Positions 45,697-56,653 are shown, counted from the first letter of the stretch. The stretch is 64,000 nucleotides of DNA from Mesorhizobium ciceri WSM4083 (GCF_000519305.1 NZ_JAFG01000006.1:578665-642664); one strand, 5' to 3'. A program made the numbers and translations. Notes: generated by a model from the letters alone, not told the origin.

Positions 45697-46617
45697 TCAG
45701 GCGCCTTCCGCTTGCTTGCGCAACGCCTCACTCGAAGATGCGGCCTGGCTCGGCTTGAACAGCAAATCCTTGGCGGCGATCACCGCGCCAATGGTGATCA
45801 GCACACAGGCAAGCGCCACCGACCAGTGAAACACACCAAAGCCTGCCAGCAGAAGCACGATCACCGAAAACAGCGGTGCGGCATAGGACAGCGCGCCGAG
45901 GATCATGATGTCACCGTGCTTGCAGCCAAAATCCCAGGCATAGAAGCCGGCTCCGAGAGGGATCGTGCCCAGAACGACGATAGCCGTCCACTGCATCGGC
46001 GTCTGCGGCCAGACCGTGGTCTCGAGCATCAGGTGCAGCGAGAAAGCGACAGCCGCCGTGATGAAGCAATAGCCGGCCACGACATCGGTCGGCACCTGGC
46101 CGAAGCGGCGTGACAGGACGGAATAGCCAGCCCAGATGAAGGCGCAGAACAGCGCGATGACATGGCCCTTCATCACCCCGTTGGCGAGGCCCACATTGCC
46201 GCCCTTGGTGATCACGACAATGGCGCCGGCAAGCCCTAGAACGACGCCGGCGATGTGGTGAACCCGGAGCCTTTCACCGGGCAGGAAGGCGGCAAAGACG
46301 ACGATCAGCAACGGCCAGAGATAGGCGATCAGGCTGACCTCGACCGGCGGCGCCGACTGGATCGCGAAAAAATAGGCGCAGTGGTAGACGCACAGTCCCG
46401 CCGTGCCGATTGCCCATACCGGCCATGGCTGCCGCAGCGACCGGATCGCGCCTGGGCGGACGATCCAGCTGCCGGCGCCGACCAGCCCTCCGAGCAGGAA
46501 GGTCATGGCTGCCAGCTGAAACGGCGGGATCGAGCCTGCGGCGGTCGACAGCAGTGCCAGGAACGACCAGGTCAGTATGGCCGAAAAGCCGATCAGGGTC
46601 GGGATTGTCTTCTTCAC
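45697..46617 (-). CDS. EamA/DMT-superfamily transporter, YddG-like
   Basis: 306 residues, about ten helices in two EamA repeats (KKTIPTLIGFSAILTWSFLALLSTAAGSIPPFQLAAMTFLLGGLVG at the N-terminus; VIALFCAFIWAGYSVLSRRF opening the second half). The N-terminal pattern resembles the YddG aromatic amino-acid exporter. It probably exports small metabolites; the substrate is uncertain. Start GTG 46617 with GGAAG upstream. Convergent with the DUF255 gene, 2 bp between stop codons. Confidence 0.85.
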   Translation of the reverse strand: MKKTIPTLIGFSAILTWSFLALLSTAAGSIPPFQLAAMTFLLGGLVGAGSWIVRPGAIRSLRQPWPVWAIGTAGLCVYHCAYFFAIQSAPPVEVSLIAYLWPLLIVVFAAFLPGERLRVHHIAGVVLGLAGAIVVITKGGNVGLANGVMKGHVIALFCAFIWAGYSVLSRRFGQVPTDVVAGYCFITAAVAFSLHLMLETTVWPQTPMQWTAIVVLGTIPLGAGFYAWDFGCKHGDIMILGALSYAAPLFSVIVLLLAGFGVFHWSVALACVLITIGAVIAAKDLLFKPSQAASSSEALRKQAEGA

Positions 46618-46718
46618 GCCGCTGCTTCCAGTTTGCAGACACGAGCTTTGCACAAAGGGAAAATCGTCTGCCGCCACATACAGCCGCGCGATATCGGGAA
46701 AGCGACCTGCCGCGGACA

Positions 46719-46752
46719 AAGAAAAACCCCATCCCGGTTTCCCGGAATGGGG
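46719..46752 (-). terminator. Rho-independent terminator of rho
   Basis: Minus strand: CCCCATTCCGGG, AAA loop, CCGGGATGGGG, then TTTTTCTTT. About 37 bp after the rho stop codon. One position in the stem is a T-G wobble. Confidence 0.88.
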
Positions 46753-46788
46753 CTTCGATACATAGACCGGAAAGTTTCGGCCCGACTG

Positions 46789-48054
<1,266 letters not shown>

Positions 48055-48284
48055 AGACGGACCTTGAATAGATGGAGTCTGGGTAGGCTTTGGGAAAATA
48101 TCGGCGGGATGCGACAAATGCCGGGCGCGGCCGAAAACAACGAGGGGCGGCGCATGACGGGAAGGAAGACCCGTCTTTTATCGTCGGTCGGGTGAAAGAG
48201 CAAGCTGCGTTTTGCGTGACCTATGAAGGCTTAAAACGCATCAACGCCAGTCATCGTCTCCTGGCCGTTTTTGAGCGGCATGCG

Positions 48285-48821
48285 TCAGAACGGCTTGACC
48301 ACCACCAGGATGACGATTGCGATCATCAGCAATGTGGGGATCTCGTTGACGATCCGCCAGTGCCTGGCCGGTTTTTCGTTGCGGTCCTCGGCGAATTTGC
48401 GCACCGCGCCGGCCAGATAGCCGTGAACGGCCGACAGCAAAAGCACCGCACCGATCTTGGCGTGCAACCAGCCGCCCTGGAAACCGAAACCCTTCCAGGC
48501 AAGCCACAGGCCGAACACCCAGGTGACGATCATCGCCGGGTTGATGATGCCGCGCAGCAGGCGCCGCTCCATCACCTTGAAGGTCTCCGACTGCACCGAG
48601 CCCTTCTCGGCATCGGCGTGATAGACCAGCAGCCGCGGCAGATAGAGCATGCCGGCCATCCATGAGATGACGGCGAGGATATGGATCGCCTTTGCCCAGG
48701 GATAGAAACTGTCGGGTGCGGCGAAATACAAAAGCGCGGTGAGAACGACCAGGACACCCAGGCCGATCGTCATGCGCATCATCGCCTGGCCGGTGCTGTT
48801 CGTGTTGTTCATCTGAGCCAT
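48285..48821 (-). CDS. hemJ: Protoporphyrinogen IX oxidase HemJ
   Basis: 178 residues with four membrane helices. Hallmarks are YPWAKAIHILAVISWMAGMLYLPRLLVYHAD (conserved His and Arg, ~43-72), ERRLLRGIINPAMIVTW and the C-terminal RIVNEIPTLLMIAIVILVVVKPF. It oxidises protoporphyrinogen IX to protoporphyrin IX in the inner membrane. The ATG shares its A with the hemE TGA (TGATG), so the two heme genes are translationally coupled. Confidence 0.92.
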   Translation of the reverse strand: MAQMNNTNSTGQAMMRMTIGLGVLVVLTALLYFAAPDSFYPWAKAIHILAVISWMAGMLYLPRLLVYHADAEKGSVQSETFKVMERRLLRGIINPAMIVTWVFGLWLAWKGFGFQGGWLHAKIGAVLLLSAVHGYLAGAVRKFAEDRNEKPARHWRIVNEIPTLLMIAIVILVVVKPF

Positions 48822-49852
48822 CAGCGTGTCGCGCTCCGCACCTGTTTCACCATCGCCTCGACATGGGCGATCGGCGTCTCCGGCGTGATGCCATGACCGA
48901 GATTGAAGATCAGCGGCCCGTCTCCCAGCGCTTTCAGGATCGCTTCGACACCGTCGGATAGCGCCTTGCCGCCAGCCACGAGGCGCAAGGGATCGAGATT
49001 GCCCTGGACCGCACCCGAGCGCTGCAATTCCTTCGCCGCGATCAGGGGCACCGTCCAGTCGATCCCCAGCGCCGTTACGCCGGTCTTTTGTCGATAGGTC
49101 CGGTAGCGCGAACCGGCGCCCTTGGGAAAACCGATGATCGGAACATCGGGATGAACCGCCCGCACCCGGCCAACAATCTCGGCCATTGGCTGAACGCAGA
49201 ACAGGTCGAAACTCTCATCGTCCAGCACGCCGGACCAGGAATCGAATATCTGCACCACATCCGCGCCCGCCTCGATCTGGCGGATGAGATAGGCGGCCGA
49301 ATGTTCGGCAAGCACCTTCAGCAATCGCTGAAAGGCCACCGGCTCGCGATAGGCAAACAGCCGCGCCGGCGCCTGGTCGGGCGTGCCATGGCCGGCGATC
49401 ATGTAGGTCGCCACCGTCCACGGCGCGCCGCAGAAGCCGATAAGGGTTGTCTCTTCGGGGAGTTTGGTCCGCAACCGGCGAACCGTCTCGTAGACCGGTT
49501 CGAGATTCACGTGAAACACCTCGCCTTCCAGAGCCAAAATCTCCGGCGCGGTGATCGGCGTCAGCAGCGGCCCTCTGCCCTCTTCGAAGCGGACGTCACG
49601 GCCAAGCGCATGCGGAACGACAAGGATATCGGAAAACAGGATCGAGGCATCGAAGCCGAAGCGCTCGATCGGCTGCAAGGTCACTTCGACCGCAAGGTCT
49701 GGATCGTAGCAGAGGTCCAGGAACGAGCCCGCGCGTCTGCGTGTCTCCCGATACTCCGGCAGATAGCGTCCGGCCTGACGCATCATCCAGAGCGGAGGCG
49801 GAAAATGGGCCTTGCCCCTGAGGATATCCAGCATGATCCGGTTCTGGGGCAT
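48821..49852 (-). CDS. hemE: Uroporphyrinogen decarboxylase
   Basis: 343 residues. [27 protein letters not shown] (~10-36, with catalytic-site Arg residues), [20 protein letters not shown] (Asp of the active site), [18 protein letters not shown] and [12 protein letters not shown] are the URO-D signatures. It decarboxylates uroporphyrinogen III to coproporphyrinogen III. ATG 49852 matches relatives; a GTG at 49870 is in frame. The gene contains a parS-like site (49503-49518). hemE bordering the origin is conserved in alphaproteobacteria. Confidence 0.95.
   Translation of the reverse strand: MPQNRIMLDILRGKAHFPPPLWMMRQAGRYLPEYRETRRRAGSFLDLCYDPDLAVEVTLQPIERFGFDASILFSDILVVPHALGRDVRFEEGRGPLLTPITAPEILALEGEVFHVNLEPVYETVRRLRTKLPEETTLIGFCGAPWTVATYMIAGHGTPDQAPARLFAYREPVAFQRLLKVLAEHSAAYLIRQIEAGADVVQIFDSWSGVLDDESFDLFCVQPMAEIVGRVRAVHPDVPIIGFPKGAGSRYRTYRQKTGVTALGIDWTVPLIAAKELQRSGAVQGNLDPLRLVAGGKALSDGVEAILKALGDGPLIFNLGHGITPETPIAHVEAMVKQVRSATR
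49503..49518. promoter_or_regulatory. parS-like site inside hemE
   Basis: AGATTCACGTGAAACA, 14 of 16 matches to the parS consensus; it encodes part of EVFHVNLE in hemE. Lies ~0.35 kb from the probable oriC. Confidence 0.7.
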
Positions 49853-50264
49853 CGAGCGCTCGCTTCTCACAGCCTCTTCTATATCAAAGATTCTTATATC
49901 TAAGGTTCTTCTGATTCTAAGAGTCTGTTGGTTCTGGTGGTTGCCACCTGTCCCGCTTTGCCCCGGAAAACACCAGCCAACATATTGTCGCGTGCTTCTT
50001 TTTCCCAGATGTAGGGTTCTGGGGATAGATCGGAATCGATCAAGCGAGTCAAAGTGTTAGGCACAGTGGTGAAAAGCAGGTCCTGTGGACGGACCGCAGT
50101 CGAAAAAAGCCGTCCCCAAACTTGTCCCCAGTCGCCCGACGAAGCTGACAGCGCATCGAATTGTGGACAAACTGCCATCTGATACAGTCGCCTCCGACAG
50201 GCCCGTCTTTTCATCCCGCTTTATCCACAGAAGCCCACAGCCCCAGGTGACCCCCTGTGAACAA
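49853..50264. other. Probable chromosomal replication origin (oriC)
   Basis: A 400-bp gene-free space between divergent hemE and ppsR. It has a T/A-rich stretch at 49871-49925 with repeated GATTCT/TATATC units (possible unwinding element), a perfect DnaA box TTATCCACA (50221-50229), two one-mismatch boxes TGTGGACAA (50162-50170) and TGTGAACAA (50256-50264, overlapping the ppsR start), and weaker ones (TGTGGACGG 50084, TTGTCCCCA 50122). Five GANTC (CcrM) sites lie at 49889, 49913, 49921, 50033 and 50046. In Caulobacter and Rickettsia oriC also lies next to hemE. Confidence 0.8.
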
Positions 50265-51078
50265 ACCCCAGAGCTTCTTCCACCTGCACCTGATTTCCGA
50301 CGCGACCGGCGAAACGCTGCTCGCCGCCGGCCGGGCAGCTTCGGCGCAGTACAAGGACGCGCGCGCCATCGAGCATATCTATCCGCTGATCCGCACCGAA
50401 AAGCAGGTGGCGAAGGTGTTCGAGGACATCGAGGAGGAACCGGGCATCATCCTCTATACGGTCGTCGACCAGAAGCTGGCGCGCGGCATCGACGAGCGCT
50501 GCGCGGCCATGGGCCTGCCCTGTGTGTCGGTGCTGGAGCCGGTGCTGACCGTTTTCCAGTCCTATCTCGGCACCCCGGCCGGCCGCCGCGTCGGTGCCCA
50601 GCATGTTCTCGACGCCGAATATTTCCGCCGCATCGATGCGCTCAATTTCACCATGGACCATGATGACGGCCAGTTGCCGCTCAACATGGACGATGCCGAT
50701 GTCGTGCTGATCGGCATCTCGCGCACGTCGAAGACGCCGACCAGCATCTATCTCGCCAACCGCGGCATCAAGACCGCCAACATCCCGATCGTGCTTGGCG
50801 TGCCGGTGCCGGAAAGCCTGGTTGCCGCCAGCAAGCCGCTGATCGTCGGGCTGATCGCCACCGCCGAGCGCATCTCGCATGTCCGGCAAAACCGCATCCT
50901 CGGCAACAGCAGTTCGTATGAGGCATCGGATTATGTCGACCGCGCGGCGATCAGCGAAGAGCTAGCCTACGCCCGCAAGATCTGCACGCGCCATGGCTGG
51001 CCGATGATCGACGTCAGCCGCCGCTCGATCGAGGAAACGGCGGCGGCGATCGTTGCCCTGCGGGGGAAGACGCGCTAG
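50257..51078 (+). CDS. ppsR: Bifunctional kinase/pyrophosphorylase (PEP synthase / PPDK regulatory protein, DUF299)
   Basis: 273 residues. [21 protein letters not shown] (~7-27), [52 protein letters not shown] with P-loop GISRTSKT (~150-158), and HVRQNRIL typify the family. It controls phosphoenolpyruvate synthase or pyruvate phosphate dikinase by reversible phosphorylation of a Thr. GTG start at 50257 with AGGTG upstream; the start codon overlaps a DnaA-box-like sequence, so initiation at oriC and expression of this gene may interact. Confidence 0.9.
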   Translation: MNKPQSFFHLHLISDATGETLLAAGRAASAQYKDARAIEHIYPLIRTEKQVAKVFEDIEEEPGIILYTVVDQKLARGIDERCAAMGLPCVSVLEPVLTVFQSYLGTPAGRRVGAQHVLDAEYFRRIDALNFTMDHDDGQLPLNMDDADVVLIGISRTSKTPTSIYLANRGIKTANIPIVLGVPVPESLVAASKPLIVGLIATAERISHVRQNRILGNSSSYEASDYVDRAAISEELAYARKICTRHGWPMIDVSRRSIEETAAAIVALRGKTR

Positions 51079-51087
51079 GGCGTCGAT

Positions 51088-51205
51088 ATTCAGGTGATGC
51101 CGGCCTGCAAATGGCGGTTTCCTGCGCTTCCGGTGCTCACGTACTTTAAGTACGCTCCGCTCCGGTTCTCGGAAGCCACCATTTTCGACTCGGCCTGACC
51201 TGAAT
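51088..51205. repeat. Long imperfect hairpin repeat (family G)
   Basis: Outer arms ATTCAGGT (51088-51095) and ACCTGAAT (51198-51205), inner arms AATGGCGGTTTCC and GGAAGCCACCATT pairing with two wobbles, and a central perfect palindrome CGTACTTTAAGTACG. It fills the ppsR-maf gap; a transcribed hairpin is possible. Confidence 0.65.
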
Positions 51206-51247
51206 CTCAACACCCTAGTCGGTGCCAGAAAACCAGGCGTACAAACC

Positions 51248-51847
51248 ATGACCGAAAAACTCATCCTCGCTTCCGGCAGTCCGTTCCGCAAGGCGATGCT
51301 CGTCAATGCCGGCGTCGATGTCGAGGCGGTCCCCGCCGATGTCGACGAGCGCGCGCTCGAGGGGCCTTTGCAGGATAGCGGCGTCTCGCCCGAGGATGTC
51401 GCCCTGGTGCTGGCCGAGGCCAAGGCCACAGAAGTGAGCGAGCGCAGGCCGGGCGCCCTGGTGCTCGGCTGCGACCAGACGCTGTCGCTCGTCGACGAGG
51501 TGTTCCACAAGCCGGCTGACATGGAAGGTGCCCGCCGTCATCTGCTGGCGCTGTCGGGCAGGACCCACCAGCTCAACAGCGCCGCGGTGCTGGTTCGCGA
51601 CGGCAAGGTCTTGTGGCGGCATGTCGGCATTGCTTCGATGACCATGCGCAAGCTCGACCCGGCCTTCGTCGGCCGCCACCTCGCCCGCGTCGGCGCCAAG
51701 GCGCTGGGAAGCGTCGGCGCCTATCAGATCGAAGGCGAAGGCATTCAATTGTTCGAGAAAATCGAAGGCGATCATTTCACCATTGTCGGCCTGCCGCTTC
51801 TGCCGCTGCTCGCCGAACTGCGTGACCTGGGAGCGATCGATGGCTGA
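51248..51847 (+). CDS. maf: Maf-family nucleoside triphosphate pyrophosphatase
   Basis: 199 residues. [18 protein letters not shown] (~5-22, phosphate-binding), [20 protein letters not shown] (~73-92) and [34 protein letters not shown] (~155-190) are the Maf signatures. It hydrolyses non-canonical or modified NTPs; in other bacteria Maf is linked to septum inhibition. It overlaps aroE by 8 bp, in a ppsR-maf-aroE-coaE-dnaQ run next to the origin. Confidence 0.9.
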   Translation: MTEKLILASGSPFRKAMLVNAGVDVEAVPADVDERALEGPLQDSGVSPEDVALVLAEAKATEVSERRPGALVLGCDQTLSLVDEVFHKPADMEGARRHLLALSGRTHQLNSAAVLVRDGKVLWRHVGIASMTMRKLDPAFVGRHLARVGAKALGSVGAYQIEGEGIQLFEKIEGDHFTIVGLPLLPLLAELRDLGAIDG

Positions 51848-52682
51848 GGCGTCGAAGAAGGCCTTCGTGTCGGGCCATCCGGTCAAGCATTCGCGCTCGC
51901 CGAAAATCCATGGCCACTGGCTGGCCAAACATGGCATTGACGGCAGCTACCAGGCCATCGATGTCGCGCCGCAGGATTTTGCCGAGTTCGTGAACACGCT
52001 GCAGGCAAACAATTACCGCGGCGGCAACATCACCATCCCGCACAAGGAAGCCGCCTTCGCTTTGGCCGAGCGCCGCGACCAGGCCGCTGAAGAGATCGGC
52101 GCCGTCAACACGCTGTGGTTCGAGGACGGCGTCCTGTGGGGCGGCAACACCGACGGTCACGGCTTTGCCGCCAACCTCGACGATCATGCGCCGGGCTGGG
52201 CAAGCAACGGTCCGGCGGTGGTGCTTGGCGCCGGCGGTGCGTCGCGCGCCGTCATCCATGCCCTGAAGCAGCGCGGCGTTGCCGATATCCGCATCGTCAA
52301 CCGCACTCTGGCCCGAGCGCAGGAATTGAGGGATCGTTTCGGCGCCGGCGTGTCGGCGCATGGCATGGCGGCGACCGATGAACTGCTCGGCGATGCCCGC
52401 CTGCTGGTCAACACCACGGCACTCGGCATGCATGGCAATGAAGGCCTGTCGGCCGATCCCGCCAGGCTGCCGGACCACGCCATCGTCACCGACATCGTCT
52501 ATGTGCCGCTGGAGACGCCGCTGCTCGCGGCCGCCCGTGCGCGAAATCTGAAGGCGGTCGACGGCCTCGGCATGCTGCTGCATCAGGCCGTGCCCGGCTT
52601 CGAGCGCTGGTTCGGCGTCAGGCCGCAGGTCACGGGGGAATTGCGCGCGCTTATCGTCGCCGATCTGGTGCCGAAGCCATGA
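51840..52682 (+). CDS. aroE: Shikimate dehydrogenase
   Basis: 280 residues. Substrate-binding [26 protein letters not shown] (~10-35), catalytic Lys in [12 protein letters not shown] (~61-72), GAVNTLW and [17 protein letters not shown]-binding [16 protein letters not shown] (~129), NTTALGMHG and GLGMLLHQA. It reduces 3-dehydroshikimate in aromatic amino-acid synthesis. The start lies inside the end of maf, and its stop overlaps coaE by 4 bp (ATGA). Confidence 0.93.
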   Translation: MAEASKKAFVSGHPVKHSRSPKIHGHWLAKHGIDGSYQAIDVAPQDFAEFVNTLQANNYRGGNITIPHKEAAFALAERRDQAAEEIGAVNTLWFEDGVLWGGNTDGHGFAANLDDHAPGWASNGPAVVLGAGGASRAVIHALKQRGVADIRIVNRTLARAQELRDRFGAGVSAHGMAATDELLGDARLLVNTTALGMHGNEGLSADPARLPDHAIVTDIVYVPLETPLLAAARARNLKAVDGLGMLLHQAVPGFERWFGVRPQVTGELRALIVADLVPKP

Positions 52683-53278
52683 TCGTGCTCGGCCTCACCG
52701 GCTCGATCGGCATGGGCAAGTCGACCACGGCCAGGATGTTCGCTGACGCCGGCGTGCCGGTCCATGATTCCGACGAGGCAGTGCATCGCCTCTATGCCGG
52801 CAAGGCAGCCCCCCTGGTCGAGGCCGCCTTTCCCGGCACCACACTTGCCGGCGTGGTCGATCGTGCCAAACTTGGCGCGCGCGTCCTCGGCGATGCCGCC
52901 GCGCTGAAGCGGCTCGAGGCGATCATTCACCCATTGGTGCGCGCCGACGCCGATGCCTTCCTGGCCAAGCATTGTAACGCCAGCGAATCGATCGCGGTGC
53001 TCGACATTCCCCTGCTGTTCGAAACCGGCGGCCGCAACCGCGTCGACAAGGTTGTCGTCGTCACCGCCCCGGCCGAGACCCAGCGCGAACGCGTGCTGGC
53101 GCGGCCGGGCATGACGGAAGAAAAACTGGCATCGATCCTGGCCAAGCAGGTGCCGGACGCGGAAAAACGCCGCCAGGCCGATTTCGTCGTCGACACCGGG
53201 CGGGGATTGGACGCTGCGCGTGTTCAAGTGAACGCGATCATTGCGGAGCTAATTGGGCGCGGCGGACCGCGCCACTGA
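52679..53278 (+). CDS. coaE: Dephospho-CoA kinase
   Basis: 199 residues. P-loop [37 protein letters not shown] (~3-39, with the substrate Asp), [39 protein letters not shown] and a C-terminal [15 protein letters not shown]. It phosphorylates dephospho-CoA in the last step of CoA synthesis. Translationally coupled to aroE. Confidence 0.93.
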   Translation: MIVLGLTGSIGMGKSTTARMFADAGVPVHDSDEAVHRLYAGKAAPLVEAAFPGTTLAGVVDRAKLGARVLGDAAALKRLEAIIHPLVRADADAFLAKHCNASESIAVLDIPLLFETGGRNRVDKVVVVTAPAETQRERVLARPGMTEEKLASILAKQVPDAEKRRQADFVVDTGRGLDAARVQVNAIIAELIGRGGPRH

Positions 53279-53306
53279 CACTGGCTGCTGTCTGTCAACG
53301 TCGGCG

Positions 53307-53480
53307 CCGCCCCGCATCTGCCTGCCGGCATCTTCTCCCCGTATAGTGACGGGGAGAAGGACGCTGTCGCAAAGGATTTCGCCAATCTCCAAGGTTTCGG
53401 AAAGGGAGCCGAGGTTGCGGCCAGCCCCTTCTCCCCGTCACTATACGGGGAGAAGTGCCCGGCAGGGCGATGAGGGGCAG
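53307..53480. repeat. Palindromic intergenic repeat, family B (copy 3)
   Basis: GCCGCCCCGCATCTGCCTGC start, CTCCCCGTATAGTGACGGGGAG, later CTCCCCGTCACTATACGGGGAG and GATGAGGGGCAG. Fills most of the coaE-dnaQ gap. Confidence 0.85.
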
Positions 53481-53573
53481 CGCAAACCTGTAGTGATTGC
53501 CTTGATCAGCTTCGTTTCCCATTGCCATTTTGTTCCGGTCTCACGATTCTGCTCCTTTGGAGCGACTGATTCG

Positions 53574-54275
53574 ATGCGTGAGATCATCTTCGACACGGAA
53601 ACCACCGGCCTCGATTCGCGCGACGACCGCGTCATCGAGCTGGGCGGCGTCGAGCTGGTCAACCGCTTCCCGACCGGCAGGACCTTCCACCACTACATCA
53701 ACCCGCAAGGCCGCGCGATCCACGCCGAGGCGCAGGCGGTGCACGGCATCAGCGCGGCGGACCTCGCGGGCAAGCCGACCTTTGCCGAGATTGCGCAGGA
53801 GTGGCTGGACTTCACCGACGGCGCCAAGCTGGTCGCCCACAACGCAACCTTCGACGTCGGCTTCCTCAACGTTGAATTCGGCCGGCTGGGTCACCCGGTC
53901 ATAGACAATGGTTTTGTCGTCGACACGCTGGCGCTGGCGCGCCGCAAGCACCCGATGGGCCCCAACTCGCTCGATGCGCTCTGCCGGCGCTATGGCATCG
54001 ACAACACCAAGCGCACCAAGCACGGCGCCCTGCTCGATTCCGAATTGCTGGCCGAGGTCTATATCGAGCTGATCGGCGGCAAGCAGGCGGCCCTTATCCT
54101 CGACAGCGCCACCGCGCCGGCGCAAGGCGAAAATGTCCGCCAGATCGAGATCATCATCAGCCAGCGCCCGGCACCCCTGCTGCCGCGCGTCACCGAAGCC
54201 GAACGCGCCGCGCACGCCGGCATGGTCGCCACGCTTGGCGAAAAGGCGCTGTGGCTGAAGGTTGCGGCTGGCTAG
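53574..54275 (+). CDS. dnaQ: DNA polymerase III epsilon (proofreading exonuclease) subunit
   Basis: 233 residues. DEDDh exonuclease motifs: Exo I IIFDTETTGLDSRDDRVIELGG (~4-25), Exo II LVAHNATFDVGFLNVE (~88-103) and Exo III KRTKHGALLDSELLAEVY (~143-160). The C-terminal ~60 residues should bind the polymerase subunit. It corrects replication errors. GGAG lies 11 nt before the ATG. Last gene of the origin-side plus-strand run. Confidence 0.93.
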   Translation: MREIIFDTETTGLDSRDDRVIELGGVELVNRFPTGRTFHHYINPQGRAIHAEAQAVHGISAADLAGKPTFAEIAQEWLDFTDGAKLVAHNATFDVGFLNVEFGRLGHPVIDNGFVVDTLALARRKHPMGPNSLDALCRRYGIDNTKRTKHGALLDSELLAEVYIELIGGKQAALILDSATAPAQGENVRQIEIIISQRPAPLLPRVTEAERAAHAGMVATLGEKALWLKVAAG

Positions 54276-54421
54276 CGGCAAGGTGGAGGCCGGCGCGCAG
54301 CGAGGTTGGTGGAGCCGACCCTCGAAATTGGCCGCAGAGCCCCACGCCTTCGTCATCCTATGACGAACGGACGGGGCGTCGCCGCCCTTGGCACACCCCA
54401 CCCCCGCTTCTCGCACTCAAC

Positions 54422-55159
54422 TCAATTGCTCGCCGACAGCACCAGCACCGGCTTGTCGCTATACAGCGTCGGGAACAGCGCCTTGAGGTTCGCCACTTTG
54501 GGCAGGTCGTTGTAGACGATGTAGGGATAGGTCGGGTTCAGCGTCAGGAAGTCCTGATGATAATTCTCGGCCGGATAGAAGGTCTTGCCGGTTTCCAGCG
54601 TGGTGACGATCGGCTCCGGGAACACCTTGGCCTGGTCGAGCTGGGCGATGTAGCTTTGCGCGATCTTCTTCTGTGCATCGTTTTCGGCAAAGATCGTCGA
54701 GCGGTACTGCGTGCCGGAGTCCGGACCCTGGAAATTCAGCTGGGTGGGATTGTGGGCGACCGAGAAATAGACCTGCAGCAGCTGGCCATAGGTGATCTCA
54801 GACGGATCGTAGGTGATCTCGACGGATTCGGCATGCCCGGTGCGGCCTGAGCCGACCGTCTCGTAGACGGCGGTGTCCTTGTCGCCGCCGGTGTAGCCGG
54901 AGACGGCCCTGGTGACGCCCTTGACGTGCTGGAAGACGCCTTGCACGCCCCAGAAGCAGCCGCCGGCGAAGATTGCCTTTTCAGTGCCGGTGGCCATCTT
55001 CTCATCGATTGCCGGCGGCGGGATCTTCACCGCATCCTCGGCCGAAACCGCCGGCGTCAGCCAGAAGGCGGCGCCAGCGGCGGCCAGCGCAAGGGCGGCG
55101 AGCGCGCTGCGCCAGACGTTCGACGATTGTCTGGTGACTGGTTTTTGAATGTCGGTCAT
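54422..55159 (-). CDS. msrA: Peptide-methionine (S)-S-oxide reductase with N-terminal membrane anchor or signal
   Basis: 245 residues. A hydrophobic segment at ~18-42 (ALAALALAAAGAAFWLTPAVSAE) precedes the MsrA domain, with catalytic Cys in IFAGGCFWGVQGVFQHVKGV and conserved GYTGG, GHAESVEITYDP, FSVAHNPTQLNFQGPDSGTQYRS and AENYHQDF. The C-terminus (VLVLSASN) lacks the resolving Cys found in many MsrA. It repairs oxidised methionine, here probably in the periplasm. AGGAG lies 8 nt before ATG 55159; the frame is open upstream to 55324. Confidence 0.9.
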   Translation of the reverse strand: MTDIQKPVTRQSSNVWRSALAALALAAAGAAFWLTPAVSAEDAVKIPPPAIDEKMATGTEKAIFAGGCFWGVQGVFQHVKGVTRAVSGYTGGDKDTAVYETVGSGRTGHAESVEITYDPSEITYGQLLQVYFSVAHNPTQLNFQGPDSGTQYRSTIFAENDAQKKIAQSYIAQLDQAKVFPEPIVTTLETGKTFYPAENYHQDFLTLNPTYPYIVYNDLPKVANLKALFPTLYSDKPVLVLSASN

Positions 55160-55301
55160 GGCTTGAGCTCCTGTGACGTCCATCATGTGGAGTCTATTGG
55201 ATAAGATACGACGATGCGACGGGCGAGTTGCGGCCGAAGCCTCACTTTCGCGTGCATCCGGCTTCGGACCCACGGGGCCGAAGCCGGAAACAGCACCACC
55301 T

Positions 55302-55580
55302 TTACTTGGCCGGAGCCATCGCATCCGTTGCGGGCTTCATGGCATCGGCGGCCGGCTTCATGGAATTGGTGGCCATCGGGTCGGCAGGCTTCATCGCATC
55401 CGTTGCAGGTTTCATGGCGTCTGCGGCAGGTTTCATCGCATCCGCTGCTGGTTTCATGGCATTTGCAGCAGGCTTCATCGCATTGGTCGCGTCGTCGGCA
55501 CGGGCGATGCCACCGGCAAACAGCGCCGTCGAGCACAGAGCGAGAGCGAGTGCCGGCAGCGTCAGGCGGGAAATGGTCAT
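55302..55580 (-). CDS. Small exported heptad-repeat (AMKPAAD) protein
   Basis: 92 residues. Signal peptide ~1-27 (LTLPALALALCSTALFAGGIARA), then nine tandem copies of a seven-residue unit close to AMKPA(A/T)D, with one variant (PMATNS). The DNA shows a matching 21-bp tandem repeat over 55305-55480. AAGGAG lies 7 nt before the ATG. It resembles, but is not identical to, the MXKDX pentapeptide-repeat exported proteins of unknown function. It sits between msrA and a DUF1223 gene on the same strand, so an envelope redox or metal-binding role is conceivable (weak inference). Confidence 0.75.
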   Translation of the reverse strand: MTISRLTLPALALALCSTALFAGGIARADDATNAMKPAANAMKPAADAMKPAADAMKPATDAMKPADPMATNSMKPAADAMKPATDAMAPAK

Positions 55581-55682
55581 GATGGTCTCCTTGGGGTTGG
55601 TCGTGAAGGCGCGCCCTCTTGGCGGCCGTGCTATGCGGCGCCGCTCCATGCGGCGTTGCGCAATCTCTTGTCGAAGCGCGAT

Positions 55683-56381
55683 CTAGTCGGTCGCGGCAGC
55701 CAGGATCGGTCCGCCACCGGGCGACTGCACGAGCACGGCGGTGCTCAGGCCGCCGGATGCGGCGGGCAGCGGATATGTCGCGGCCGCGCCGGTCCAGCTG
55801 CCGAGTTTTTCGAGCGCATGCACGACATTGGCGTGCGGCAAGGTGCGGCCGGTGTTTTCGCCGCGCGCCACCGGCACCTCGACGACGCCCTTGGCATAGC
55901 GCACCAGCCAGACATCGGCATGGCCGCCCGGTGCGGCGCCGGCGCCGATGCTGATCTTGCGGCCATCGAGGGACAATGCCGGGCCGCTTGTCCGGCCGCT
56001 CACCGAGATCAGCTTTTCGATCTCGCCGGGTGCCGCACCGACGACATCGGCATGGCCGTTGACCACTACTTGCGGCGTGAACGGCCCGTCATGGCCGAGC
56101 GCCGGCTCATAACTGACCTGGCGCCGGGTGAATTCCTGCTTTCCGAAAATATCCTTCCAGCCGAGATAGTCCCAGTAGGTGACGTTGAACGATAGCGCCA
56201 GCACGCCGGGCTGGTCCTTGACTTTGATCAGATTGGCATTGGCCGGCGGGCAGGACGAGCAGCCCTGGCTGGTGAACAGCTCGACCACGCTGAGCGGCTG
56301 GGCCGCCGCCGCACCGAGCGACGCTGCCAGCGCAATAGCCGAGAGGCTGGACACTTTGATGAACGTGCTGGACCCTGACAT
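55683..56381 (-). CDS. DUF1223 secreted thioredoxin-fold protein
   Basis: 232 residues. Signal peptide ~1-27 (SSLSAIALAASLGAAAAQP), then VVELFTSQGCSSCPPANANL with a CxxC redox pair (~42-45), FNVTYWDYLGWKDIFGKQEFTRRQVSYE and TPQVVVNGHADVVG, the DUF1223 pattern. Probably a periplasmic thiol protein; its partner is unknown. GGAG lies 8 nt before the ATG. Same strand as msrA and the small repeat protein, a plausible envelope-redox group. Confidence 0.82.
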   Translation of the reverse strand: MSGSSTFIKVSSLSAIALAASLGAAAAQPLSVVELFTSQGCSSCPPANANLIKVKDQPGVLALSFNVTYWDYLGWKDIFGKQEFTRRQVSYEPALGHDGPFTPQVVVNGHADVVGAAPGEIEKLISVSGRTSGPALSLDGRKISIGAGAAPGGHADVWLVRYAKGVVEVPVARGENTGRTLPHANVVHALEKLGSWTGAAATYPLPAASGGLSTAVLVQSPGGGPILAAATD

Positions 56382-56495
56382 CGGCTTGCTCCATGGGCGG
56401 CGGCGCCTGGAAGCACCGCAGATATCCCCACTTCGCCGCTGTCGACGCCTTCGTTACAGCGCTCACCGGTTTGTGATCTGGTCGCTGGCGGTCTT

Positions 56496-56644
56496 CCCTT
56501 CTCCCCCTGTGGGAGAAGGTGGATCGGCGCGCAGCGCCGAGACGGATGAGGGGTGTTCCAGCAGAGTGAGGCGTTGGCGTCCCCTGGAACACCCCTCATC
56601 CGTCGCCTTCGGCGACACCTTCTCCCACAAGGGGAGAAGGGAAG
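56496..56644. repeat. Palindromic intergenic repeat, family C (copy 2)
   Basis: CTCCCCCTGTGGGAGAAGG to CCTTCTCCCACAAGGGGAG, with inner GAGACGGATGAGGGGTGTTC and AACACCCCTCATCCGTCG. Lies between the DUF559 gene and the DUF1223 gene. Confidence 0.85.
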
Positions 56645-56653
56645 TCGGAGCCA

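Noticed and set aside
55305..55480. 21-bp direct repeats as a CRISPR-like array
   Set aside because: There are no spacers; the repeats are contiguous, in frame, and encode heptads of a secreted protein.
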